Shown here: one piece after another, positions 25,498 through 33,599 of the stretch | How positions within the stretch are numbered: the first letter of the stretch is position 1 | Layout of the letters: every line of letters begins with the position of its first letter | NCBI GenBank assembly: GCA_964544595.1 | Contig: CAZJBM010000021.1 | Span: forward strand, 1-52,657 | Direction: 5' to 3' | DNA length: 52,657 bases | DNA from: JAGBWK01 sp964544595 | GTDB taxonomy: Bacteria > Bacteroidota > Bacteroidia > Bacteroidales > Muribaculaceae | Program-made: the position numbers and the translations under genes | Notes under the pieces: generated by a model | What the model was told of the DNA's origin: nothing | The model's database searches: none | What the model saw: only the letters and a program-made list of their open reading frames with translations

Positions 25498-27678
25498 ATG
25501 AAAAGAATCATCATATTATCGGCAATTGCCATATGCTCAGCAGAGGTTTCTTTCGCATCATCCAATACCGTAAGCGAAATCGCCCCATACGTTTACCCTC
25601 TAAACAGGGCAGCCTCGCCTGCATCCATGGTGTTCATGCCCGACGGAGAGACCTATCTGCAACCCAATGAATCCCGAACTCAGATATTAAGCTATGAGAC
25701 GAAAACCGGGAAGCAAATCGGAGTGATATTTGATGTAGCTACGGCGCGCGAATCAAAAATCAGTTCATTTACCGATTTCAGCATAAATGACAAAGGCAAC
25801 TATCTTTTGATATATACCGACAAGGAGATGATCTATCGCAGGTCGTTTCGCGCATCATATTACACATACGAGATTCAGCATAATATACTTCGCCCATTGA
25901 GCGATAAATTCTCGCGCCAACAGTCTCCGATATTTTCGCCCGACGGTCGCACGGTGGCATTCGTCGCAGAGAATAACATCTATATGCGCAAACTCGACTA
26001 CAACTCTGAAGTTCAGGTAACTAACGACGGAGCATTAAATAAAATCATTAATGGCGTGCCCGACTGGACCTACGAAGAGGAGTTTACAACAACCTGCTCC
26101 ATGGCCTTTACCGCCGACAGCGAGACGTTCTGCTACTTGAAATATAACGAGACTGAAGTGCCTGTTTACTCATTCCCGCTATATGAAGGCGCTTGCGACC
26201 CCGACAAGCAATACGCTCTATATCCCGGTCATTTTGACTACAAGTATCCGGTTGCCGGCGAAAAGAATTCAATAGTCACTCTGCATGCTTACAGCGTTGC
26301 AAACCGCGACACAAAAGAAATAAAATTTGAAGACGGCAGCATAGAATATATCCCTTGCATCAAAACCACGTCAGATCGCTCGGCGATACTCGCTGTCACT
26401 CTCAACCGCGACCAGAACCGCATGGATATTTACCGCGTAAATCCAAAGTCAACACTCGCTAAGTCGCTATATCAAGAGAAGCATACGGCCTGGATTTCTC
26501 CGATATGCTATGAGCAATTGACCGTAACGCCCGCGTCGTTTATTGTAGCATCGACGCGCTCAGGCTGGACCCACTTATATGAATATAACTTCGAGGGGGC
26601 TCCATTGCGTCAAATCACCTCCGGGGAGTATGAGGCAACCGCTTGCTACGGTGTTGACCAGGCAGGAAACGTCTACTTCCAGACGACTAAATCGGGTCCC
26701 CTTAACCGTATCGTGTCAAAAATGGATGCAAAAGGAAAGGTCACAGACTTAACCCCCGCTGACAAATTTTCAAGCGCGTCATTCTCTCCTCTTTGCAACT
26801 ATTATGTCGCTAACACAAGCGACTGCGCTACTCCGCCGGTCTACACTCTCAAATCGGCCGACGGCAAAGTTACCCGCATAGTTGAGGACAATGCGAAATA
26901 TAAATCGTCGCTGCCGTCTATGCCAACGAAAGAATTCTTTACAGTCACGTCCGACGGCAATGAGCTGAACGCGTATATGATTAAGCCCGACGGCTTCGAC
27001 AGTTCGCGCAAATATCCCGTAATCATGTGGCAATACAGCGGCCCGGGATCGCAGGAGGTGAACAACGCATGGAAACTCGATTGGGACTTCTATGCGGCTT
27101 CGCAAGGTTTCGTGGTGGTTTGCGTCGACGGCCGCGGCACCGGGTACAGAGGGCGCAAATTTATGGACGTTGTATATCGTGATCTTGGCCATTACGAGAC
27201 CATCGACCAGATTAACGCCGCAAAACAAATCCAGCAATTGCCTTATGTAGACCAAAATCGTATAGGCATTGCGGGATGGAGCTATGGCGGTTATGAGGCG
27301 CTTATGTGCGCTACCGACCCTCAGTCGCCCTTCTCAGCCTGCGTTTCAGTCGCTCCGGTTACCGATTGGCGCTACTACGATACCGTTTACGCGGAGCGAT
27401 ATATGCTCACTCCGAAGCAGAATGAGGATGGATACCAGGCAAGCGCTCCGCTTAACCGAACCGCCAACCTCAATTGCCCGCTGCTAATCATGCACGGCAC
27501 GGCCGACGACAACGTTCATCTCGCCAACACAATGGAATTTGCCGCCAGATTGATTAATCAAGGCAAGTACTGCGATATGCTCATGTTCCCAAACATGAAT
27601 CATTCGATTTTCGGTTGCGGAGCGAGAGCTGTTGTCTACGGTCGCATGATAGATTATTTCAAAGAAAAGCTAAATTAA
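25498..27678 (+). CDS. Dipeptidyl peptidase IV (S9 family)
   Basis: This 726-residue exported protease removes X-Pro or X-Ala dipeptides from peptide N-termini. The chosen ATG gives a clean signal peptide (MKRIIILSAIAICSAEVSFAS); the longer frame would start inside the previous gene. A beta-propeller domain (about 45-470) contains DWTYEEEF, with the Glu pair that grips the substrate amino terminus. The alpha/beta-hydrolase domain (about 490-726) has the triad Ser595 in GWSYGGY, Asp670 in GTADDNVH and His702 in NMNHSIFG. It is probably periplasmic and feeds amino-acid fermentation. It follows the coiled-coil gene by 16 nt. Confidence 0.94.
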   Translation: MKRIIILSAIAICSAEVSFASSNTVSEIAPYVYPLNRAASPASMVFMPDGETYLQPNESRTQILSYETKTGKQIGVIFDVATARESKISSFTDFSINDKGNYLLIYTDKEMIYRRSFRASYYTYEIQHNILRPLSDKFSRQQSPIFSPDGRTVAFVAENNIYMRKLDYNSEVQVTNDGALNKIINGVPDWTYEEEFTTTCSMAFTADSETFCYLKYNETEVPVYSFPLYEGACDPDKQYALYPGHFDYKYPVAGEKNSIVTLHAYSVANRDTKEIKFEDGSIEYIPCIKTTSDRSAILAVTLNRDQNRMDIYRVNPKSTLAKSLYQEKHTAWISPICYEQLTVTPASFIVASTRSGWTHLYEYNFEGAPLRQITSGEYEATACYGVDQAGNVYFQTTKSGPLNRIVSKMDAKGKVTDLTPADKFSSASFSPLCNYYVANTSDCATPPVYTLKSADGKVTRIVEDNAKYKSSLPSMPTKEFFTVTSDGNELNAYMIKPDGFDSSRKYPVIMWQYSGPGSQEVNNAWKLDWDFYAASQGFVVVCVDGRGTGYRGRKFMDVVYRDLGHYETIDQINAAKQIQQLPYVDQNRIGIAGWSYGGYEALMCATDPQSPFSACVSVAPVTDWRYYDTVYAERYMLTPKQNEDGYQASAPLNRTANLNCPLLIMHGTADDNVHLANTMEFAARLINQGKYCDMLMFPNMNHSIFGCGARAVVYGRMIDYFKEKLN

Positions 27679-27706
27679 CTCATTTACTTAAGGGAAATTT
27701 AGGATA

Positions 27707-29041
27707 ATGTATTATCAACGTCAACGCTTGAAAGTACTGACCGACGGCATCTTCTCACTATGGAGAAATTGGGCTATTTCCATGGGCGCGATTTGCGCGC
27801 TGATAGCCGTTTCTCCCTTGATTTCCGCAAAGGCTGTACCGTTGTTGGCAGTTGTTTTCGAGTTACTACTGGTTGCTATGAGCCACCACAACCGACGGAA
27901 AAACAACGCCAGCTGCTTCAGGCTCATTTATGTCACAGAGGTCATACTTTTCTGCTCCGCCCTGCTTCTTTGCGCCGTATATTTATACATTTGGCACTAT
28001 GCGGGCACCGAGCTTACAGGACAAAAAGCCAATCCCGACAGCCCTCAGATACCCATTCTCGTAGTGGCTCCGACGTCGGCTATCGTGGCCGCAATAAATC
28101 TTGCGAAAGGCATCAAGTCGAGCTATTGCTTCAACTGCATGCGCAACAACCGTAACAAAACCGACCGCAGCTTTCTCGACCATATTTACTTCAAGGAATC
28201 GAAGTATGACCTCAAATTGTTGCTTGTGGTCTCGCTCGTTATCAGCATTGTGACGTGGGGATATTATTTCTTGTACTATAACAATCTGAGCATAAGCCAA
28301 TCAGACAAATACTTCCTTATCATATTTACGCTGAGCGTATATATCCTGTCGCTTGTATATCTCGGAACTCGCTACTACGGCATGTGGCATCACCTTAAAG
28401 GGAGCGGCATGATAAGAAAATTGATTGAACAAGCTGGTACTACGGTAAGATATTTACACATTTCTGAAGATAAGATTTTACTTAGCGTGCCGAATCTGCT
28501 CAACGAAATGATCAAATCCGACGAAATGCTCTTCGATGTGCCTCTCAAAGTGACAATGCCTTACCGCGACAGGGTTTCAGAGCATGAAGCTGTCACTTAT
28601 TTCAGAGATCAGGCCGATTATAAAGCCGAAATACGCCCGCTTTATGAGAGCCACGACACTAATCTGTATCATAATTTATTTCATTTTGCCGCTTTTATCG
28701 ACCCTGATAAGCAAGAAGAAGTCGCGAAAATCACTAATGGGCAGTGGTTCACCCTCCGCGAGATAAACACTCTGCATCGTAACGGCGTGCTCTCCCCCGA
28801 CTTATGGTCAGAGCTGCACAGGATTTATACAGTTACTATGGCGGCCAAAACCTACGACAAGAATGGTCTCAGGCTATACCCTATACGGCATTATCGTCCC
28901 ACATTTCGTCTGCGCGACATGCAGAAAGCAAATATCGATTATAATGACCCGAACTGGATCTATGTGTCGCAGATTAACCAAGACAAGCCATTCTATAAGC
29001 TGCGCCGTCTTTGGAACAAAATAATTACCGGCAACACCTGA
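27707..29041 (+). CDS. Unknown membrane protein with about six N-terminal helices
   Basis: I do not recognise this 444-residue protein. The first half has about six hydrophobic segments (near residues 22-40, 43-59, 74-96, 115-132, 170-190 and 203-222), with a Cys pair CFNC in a basic loop around residue 140. The second half (about 235-444) is soluble, probably cytoplasmic, rich in Tyr, Asp and Arg, and has no motif I can name; it contains LFHFAAFIDPDKQEE and a basic C-terminus. The ATG is preceded by an AGGA, unusual here. It starts 28 nt after DPP IV and ends 29 nt before miaA, so it is most likely cotranscribed. Confidence 0.8.
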   Translation: MYYQRQRLKVLTDGIFSLWRNWAISMGAICALIAVSPLISAKAVPLLAVVFELLLVAMSHHNRRKNNASCFRLIYVTEVILFCSALLLCAVYLYIWHYAGTELTGQKANPDSPQIPILVVAPTSAIVAAINLAKGIKSSYCFNCMRNNRNKTDRSFLDHIYFKESKYDLKLLLVVSLVISIVTWGYYFLYYNNLSISQSDKYFLIIFTLSVYILSLVYLGTRYYGMWHHLKGSGMIRKLIEQAGTTVRYLHISEDKILLSVPNLLNEMIKSDEMLFDVPLKVTMPYRDRVSEHEAVTYFRDQADYKAEIRPLYESHDTNLYHNLFHFAAFIDPDKQEEVAKITNGQWFTLREINTLHRNGVLSPDLWSELHRIYTVTMAAKTYDKNGLRLYPIRHYRPTFRLRDMQKANIDYNDPNWIYVSQINQDKPFYKLRRLWNKIITGNT

Positions 29042-29070
29042 TACAAATCCCGCATAGCTATATTTCATCT

Positions 29071-29976
29071 ATGAATAATCCTCTAATCGCTATCATCGGA
29101 CCAACCGCCTCGGGTAAAACGCGAAGAGCCGTGTCGCTCGCCAAAGCTATCTCAGGCGAGATTGTCAGTGGCGATTCGCGCCAGGTGTACCGCGGCATGA
29201 CAATAGGTACAGGCAAAGACCTCGACGAATATGAAGATATTAAGTATCATCTTATCGACATAGCCGACGCAGGCAGCAAATATAATCTCTATCAATATCT
29301 CAAAGACGCTAATGAAGCTATTCAAGATATTGAGGGTCGATGCAGGCGCGCAATCATTTGCGGAGGCACGGGTCTATACGTGGAGTCGCTATTAAACGGT
29401 TTAGCACTTCCCGACGTTCCTGAGAACAAACAGCTGAGAGAGTCGTTATCTGGAAAGTCGCTTGAAGAGCTTACTCAGATATTAGCATCAATGAAGACTC
29501 TTCACAACGTTACCGATGTGGATACCGCAAAGCGAGCTATCCGAGCGATTGAGATTCAGACATATTATAAGGAACATCCCGAACTTGCCGTCAACACGGT
29601 GCCTTCGCCTAAGCAATCGGTGATTATCGGTGTCGACATCGACCGACAGGCGCGCCGCGACCGCATTTCGGCTCGACTTCATGCCCGACTGGAAGATGGC
29701 ATGATAGAAGAGATGAAATCGCTTCTTGATAGCGGTATTGCCCCTGAAGACTTGATTTACTACGGATTGGAGTACAAATACGTCACCAACCATGTCATAG
29801 GGCTCTTGAGCAGAGAAGAGATGATAAGCCAACTTGAAATCGCCATTCACCAATTCGCTAAACGCCAAATGACCTGGTTTCGCGGAATGGAGCGACGCGG
29901 TTTTAAGATTAATTGGTTAAACTACGATTTGAGCGATGAAGAGTTTATCGAAAAAGCTGTCGATCTTATCAAATAA
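29071..29976 (+). CDS. miaA: tRNA dimethylallyltransferase MiaA
   Basis: MiaA adds the isopentenyl group to A37 of tRNAs that read UNN codons. The 301-residue protein from the ATG at 29071 has the P-loop GPTASGKT (residues 10-17), IVSGDSRQVYRGMTIGTGK, the family motif HLIDIADAGSKYNLYQYLKDA, and CGGTGLYVESLLNGL. It ends with AKRQMTWFRG, the typical C-terminal block. A longer upstream start would add 20 non-family residues. Bacteroidales often carry two MiaA-like proteins and I cannot say which this is. Its end overlaps the next gene by 41 nt. Confidence 0.92.
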   Translation: MNNPLIAIIGPTASGKTRRAVSLAKAISGEIVSGDSRQVYRGMTIGTGKDLDEYEDIKYHLIDIADAGSKYNLYQYLKDANEAIQDIEGRCRRAIICGGTGLYVESLLNGLALPDVPENKQLRESLSGKSLEELTQILASMKTLHNVTDVDTAKRAIRAIEIQTYYKEHPELAVNTVPSPKQSVIIGVDIDRQARRDRISARLHARLEDGMIEEMKSLLDSGIAPEDLIYYGLEYKYVTNHVIGLLSREEMISQLEIAIHQFAKRQMTWFRGMERRGFKINWLNYDLSDEEFIEKAVDLIK

Positions 29977-30964
29977 ACGCGCATTTTGCCCGATCGCTAA
30001 GACAATTGTCGCTTTAAGCTTATTTGTCGCAACGACGCCCGACAGTTACGCCTTTGACTCGATGTTGAAAAGCAGCGGGCGCGACGATTGTGCGACAATA
30101 GCTGTTGAGGCAGGCGACTCTATTGAATTCATAAATCGATCGTCAGGGGTAAAGAATCAGTCGTTTGAAATCGGCTTCACCAATCAGAAGAAAAAGGTCG
30201 ATTTTTCGTTTGAACTCAAAAGTGATGATCCTACTGTTGATGCTCTTCACCTAACCATGCGCCAAGAGCAATCAAACTTCGGCGAATTTGACCATTCGAT
30301 TTATCTATTACTCGACATTGCGCAGGGAGAAAACAAAAAAAGCGTTAAACTTGATAAAAATATCGGCATAAACGGCGACCCGAACTTCGTTAGAATCGAA
30401 ATCTACGATCAAGGGGTGTACATTTCTACAGGAAAAGAATCGCTGACCGACAGAATATCCCTTCCCTTCACTGGTTTCTACGACCGCGCTGTAGCGTCGT
30501 TTCCCGCCGGGGGAAATATATTAAGAAGATTGGCGGCGTTTGACCCCGACGGCTATTTCTCATTCACTGATTTCAATACTGAGGAGGCGGCCCGCACAGC
30601 TATCAGCGAATTGCTTGCTCCTGCAAAAGTAGCGGGGATATGGGAAATGATGGACTACAATGTGGAAGCGAGTCAAGCGCAGGTTGGAGGAAATTACCGT
30701 ATCGCCATAGTCCCTGACGAAAAAGAAAGCATTGAAATAATCTACCTCGACGGAGCGAAAAAATTACATCAGCGATGGGAACCGGGCATGGTAAAAGGGT
30801 GGCTGCAACCTACGATATTCGCGGGTAACTACGATCTGATTTGGCTTGATGCCGAGGGCTATGAAATAGGCGAAGGCTGTAACGCTCGCCTGGAGGGGGA
30901 AGATATTCTCAGCCTTGAATTTCCGTTGCAAAAGTCGCAGATGCGCTTCGTAAGGCAGAAGTAA
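29936..30964 (+). CDS. Unknown exported protein
   Basis: I do not recognise a family. The 342-residue protein has an extended basic N-terminus followed by a hydrophobic stretch (TIVALSLFVATTPDSYAF, about residues 23-40) that reads as a signal peptide. The mature part is beta-rich and hydrophilic, with repeated charged strands, and shows no catalytic motif. One segment, WEMMDYNVEASQAQVGGNYRIAIV, resembles the start of a lipocalin-like beta sandwich, which is only an impression. The ATG lies inside miaA with a 41-nt overlap; no later ATG precedes the signal peptide, so the overlap seems real. It ends the long operon, since topB has its own promoter. Confidence 0.75.
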   Translation: MKSLSKKLSILSNKRAFCPIAKTIVALSLFVATTPDSYAFDSMLKSSGRDDCATIAVEAGDSIEFINRSSGVKNQSFEIGFTNQKKKVDFSFELKSDDPTVDALHLTMRQEQSNFGEFDHSIYLLLDIAQGENKKSVKLDKNIGINGDPNFVRIEIYDQGVYISTGKESLTDRISLPFTGFYDRAVASFPAGGNILRRLAAFDPDGYFSFTDFNTEEAARTAISELLAPAKVAGIWEMMDYNVEASQAQVGGNYRIAIVPDEKESIEIIYLDGAKKLHQRWEPGMVKGWLQPTIFAGNYDLIWLDAEGYEIGEGCNARLEGEDILSLEFPLQKSQMRFVRQK

Positions 30965-30989
30965 ACGACGATTTTAACCAATTTTTTCG

Positions 30990-30997
30990 TACCTTTG
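30990..30997 (+). promoter_or_regulatory. -7 box of topB promoter
   Basis: TACCTTTG lies 20 nt before the topB ATG, giving a leader of roughly 14 nt. The -33 position shows no TTTG. Confidence 0.55.
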
Positions 30998-31017
30998 TCG
31001 GCTGAAAAAAATCGAGA

Positions 31018-33111
31018 ATGATAGTTTGCATTACAGAGAAACCATCGGTTGCACGCGACATAGCCCGTATACTTGGCGCTACCGTAAAGCGCGACGGATA
31101 TTTCGAGGGGAAGGACTACAAAATCACATGGACCTTCGGCCATCTTTGCACACTCAAAGAGCCGGCCGACTACACTCCCCTATGGAATCGCTGGTCGCTT
31201 GGGCAATTGCCTATGCTTCCCGACCGTTTTTCCATTAAGGTTATTCCCCAGGAAAGTATCGAGCGACAGTTTCACGTTATCGAATCTCTTATCAGCGAAG
31301 CCGACGAGGTGATAAACTGCGGCGATGCCGGGCAAGAGGGAGAGTTGATACAAAGATGGGTAATGCAAAAAGCCGGTATTAAATGTCCGGTAAAACGACT
31401 TTGGATTTCCTCGCTAACCGACGAATCAATTCGTCAGGGATTCAAAAATCTGCTTCCTGAGAGCGATTTCAATAATCTATATTATGCCGGGCTTTCGCGA
31501 GCTATCGGCGACTGGATTCTTGGCCTGAACGCCACTCGGCTTTACACGCTTAAATACCGAAGCGGCAACAGTAGCGGAGTGCTGTCGATCGGGCGTGTGC
31601 AGACCCCTACCCTCGCGCTTATAGTTCAGAGGCAGAAAGAAATAGATAATTTCAAGCCAGAGGATTTCTGGGAACTGCGCACATCTTACCGCGACGTCGT
31701 GTTTAATTCACGACTTGGCCGCTTCAATTCAGATGAGCAAGTCAACGCGGTAATCGACTCAATCAAAGACTCTCCGCTGACCATAACCAACGTTGAGGAA
31801 AAGCAGGGACGCGAAGCGCCCCCGAGACTTTTTGACCTCACCGCTCTACAGGTCGAATGTAATAAGCGCTGGGGATGGACTGCCGACGAAACCCTCTCGC
31901 TCATTCAATCGCTCTACGAGAAAAAGGTCACCACCTATCCACGCGTCGATACTACTTATCTAACAACCGATATATACAACAAAATTCCCGAAATCCTCGG
32001 TAAGATGACACCATATGCCAATCTTACCACTGAACTCTTGTCGAAACCAATTATTAAGCCAAAACGTATTTTCGACAACTCCAAAGTAACCGACCACCAC
32101 GCTATAATACCTACCGGGGAATCCCCTACATCTCTCATCGGGAACGAGCGGAACCTGTATCACCTTATAGCGATGCGTTTCATTGCCGCGTTTTATCCCG
32201 ACTGCCTGTTCATGCAGACGACCGTGAGCGCGAAATGCGGATTGTCGACTCCTGTACCTAAAATACCGAGCGAAATAGAATTCAGGGTATCGGGCAAAGT
32301 CATCACGTCGGAAGGTTGGCGCCGGATTCTTGCCCCCGCCAAAGAGGATAACGCAAAAAATGCTGATGCGGAAAACACGCTGCTTCCGTCGTTCTCGATA
32401 GGCGAATCTGGCCCCCATAAGCCATTTTCTCAAAAGAAAACCACCCAGCCTCCGAAATATTACACTGAGGGCACATTACTTCGCGCGATGGAGTCGGCAG
32501 GCAAAGAGGTCGACGACGAGGAGTTGCGCGAGGCCATGAAGGAAAACGGAATCGGACGCCCGTCAACCCGATCAGCCATCATTGAGACCCTTTTCAAGCG
32601 AAAATACATATTCCGTCAGCGCAAAAACATTGTAGCATCGGCCGCAGGAATACAGCTCATCAACACAATCCATGAAGAGCTGCTCAAAAGCGCGAAACTC
32701 ACCGGCATTTGGGAAAATAAACTGCGCAAAATCGAGCGGGGCGAATACTCCGCTGCCGAGTTTGTCGGCGAATTAAAGCGGCTGATTACCGAAATCGTGA
32801 TCAATGTGCTTAGCGACAACTCGTCGAGTCAGATTGTGATTGAAAGCGACAACTCTAAAACAGCTAAAAAACGCGCGGAAGAATCGCCCTCGAAGCCCCG
32901 GGCAAAACGCACCTCTCCTATAAAGTCACTCGACCAGATTAAATGCCCGATATGCGGCGAAGGGCATTTGCTCAAAGGGCGGACCGCCTACGGATGTTCC
33001 GCTTATGCCAGCGGATGCGCGCTTCGATTGCCGTTTGAATCATACTCTCCCGACTTGACCCCCTCAAAACTCAATCAACTCGTCAAAAAGAACTTCAAAA
33101 AAACGAAATAA
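31018..33111 (+). CDS. topB: DNA topoisomerase III
   Basis: This type IA topoisomerase decatenates and relaxes DNA through a 5'-phosphotyrosine link. The 697-residue protein has an N-terminal Toprim domain (MIVCITEKPSVARDIA, then INCGDAGQEGELI, where Gln replaces the more usual Arg). The core has SIGRVQTPTLALI and the catalytic Tyr307 in TYPRVDTTYL, and further on GIGRPSTRSAIIETL. After a basic linker, a single Cys4 zinc ribbon (KCPICGEGHLL, then YGCSAYASGCAL) closes the protein. Bacteroidales often carry a second topB on mobile elements, but there is no sign of transfer here; this copy sits among core genes. Confidence 0.95.
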   Translation: MIVCITEKPSVARDIARILGATVKRDGYFEGKDYKITWTFGHLCTLKEPADYTPLWNRWSLGQLPMLPDRFSIKVIPQESIERQFHVIESLISEADEVINCGDAGQEGELIQRWVMQKAGIKCPVKRLWISSLTDESIRQGFKNLLPESDFNNLYYAGLSRAIGDWILGLNATRLYTLKYRSGNSSGVLSIGRVQTPTLALIVQRQKEIDNFKPEDFWELRTSYRDVVFNSRLGRFNSDEQVNAVIDSIKDSPLTITNVEEKQGREAPPRLFDLTALQVECNKRWGWTADETLSLIQSLYEKKVTTYPRVDTTYLTTDIYNKIPEILGKMTPYANLTTELLSKPIIKPKRIFDNSKVTDHHAIIPTGESPTSLIGNERNLYHLIAMRFIAAFYPDCLFMQTTVSAKCGLSTPVPKIPSEIEFRVSGKVITSEGWRRILAPAKEDNAKNADAENTLLPSFSIGESGPHKPFSQKKTTQPPKYYTEGTLLRAMESAGKEVDDEELREAMKENGIGRPSTRSAIIETLFKRKYIFRQRKNIVASAAGIQLINTIHEELLKSAKLTGIWENKLRKIERGEYSAAEFVGELKRLITEIVINVLSDNSSSQIVIESDNSKTAKKRAEESPSKPRAKRTSPIKSLDQIKCPICGEGHLLKGRTAYGCSAYASGCALRLPFESYSPDLTPSKLNQLVKKNFKKTK

Positions 33112-33122
33112 GCCTCATCAAA

Positions 33123-33308
33123 ATGTCTGAAACACTCCAATGGATTGCCATTATCATAATTATTTCAGCTGTGGCTTGGCTTAACTTCTTTCGCCGCGGA
33201 AATAATTCGCATCGAGGAGGTTGCCATAATTGCGACAATTCGCAATGCTGCTTCAAGGATAAGGCGCGACAAAAAAAGTCGCGAAAAACTTGCACAAGAA
33301 AAAAATAA
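33123..33308 (+). CDS. Small Cys-rich single-pass membrane protein
   Basis: A 61-residue protein with one membrane helix (about residues 6-22, WIAIIIIISAVAWLNFF) followed by a short basic tail with Cys in CHNC and QCC plus one late Cys. This layout is like the FeoB-associated Cys-rich membrane proteins, which may handle iron; no feo gene is nearby, so the role is open. It starts 11 nt after topB and is probably cotranscribed. Its last codons contain the -33 box of the tRNA-Cys promoter. Confidence 0.65.
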   Translation: MSETLQWIAIIIIISAVAWLNFFRRGNNSHRGGCHNCDNSQCCFKDKARQKKSRKTCTRKK

Positions 33309-33320
33309 CCCTTACCTTTG
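33290..33320 (+). promoter_or_regulatory. tRNA-Cys promoter
   Basis: TTGC (33290-33293), a 19-nt spacer and TACCTTTG (33313-33320) form a full local promoter. It lies 21 nt before the mature tRNA; the -33 part is inside the preceding small gene. Confidence 0.75.
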
Positions 33321-33341
33321 CAGCGCAAAACCACGAAACAT

Positions 33342-33412
33342 GGTACCTTGGCCGAGTGGTTAGGCATCGGTCTGCAAAACCGAGCACAGCAGTTCGATTC
33401 TGCTAGGTACCT
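33342..33412 (+). tRNA. tRNA-Cys (anticodon GCA)
   Basis: A complete 71-nt cloverleaf. Acceptor GGTACCT pairs with AGGTACC, the anticodon arm TCGGT-CTGCAAA-ACCGA has anticodon GCA, and the T arm AGCAG-TTCGATT-CTGCT is intact. The discriminator is T and CCA is not encoded. It has its own promoter and terminator. Confidence 0.96.
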
Positions 33413-33418
33413 CCGCTC

Positions 33419-33449
33419 AGAGCTTGGCTATCACAGTCAGGCTCTTTTT
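33419..33449 (+). terminator. Terminator of tRNA-Cys
   Basis: An 11-bp stem pairs 33419-33429 with 33435-33445 with two G-T pairs, an ATCAC loop and a T-rich tail. It begins 7 nt after the tRNA. Confidence 0.8.
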
Positions 33450-33470
33450 CTTTATCGAATTGAATACTTC

Positions 33471-33501
33471 TTTGTTTTCAAAGAAAATTATCATACCTTT
33501 G
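33471..33501 (+). promoter_or_regulatory. Promoter of the ABC-F gene
   Basis: TTTG (33471-33474), a 19-nt spacer and TACCTTTG (33494-33501) match the Bacteroidetes primary-sigma consensus exactly. The leader to the ATG at 33600 is about 92 nt and shows no strong structure. Confidence 0.8.
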
Positions 33502-33599
33502 TAATTAAGTAGTCCTTAAGTAAGTTCTGAAATTTACTTATTGACTAATCACGGCCACTCACTGGCGCGTATATCACACAATCTTAGAACAATTATCTA

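Noticed and set aside
33413..33512. Open frame running through the tRNA-Cys gene and its terminator
   Set aside because: It is explained by the tRNA, its terminator and the next promoter.
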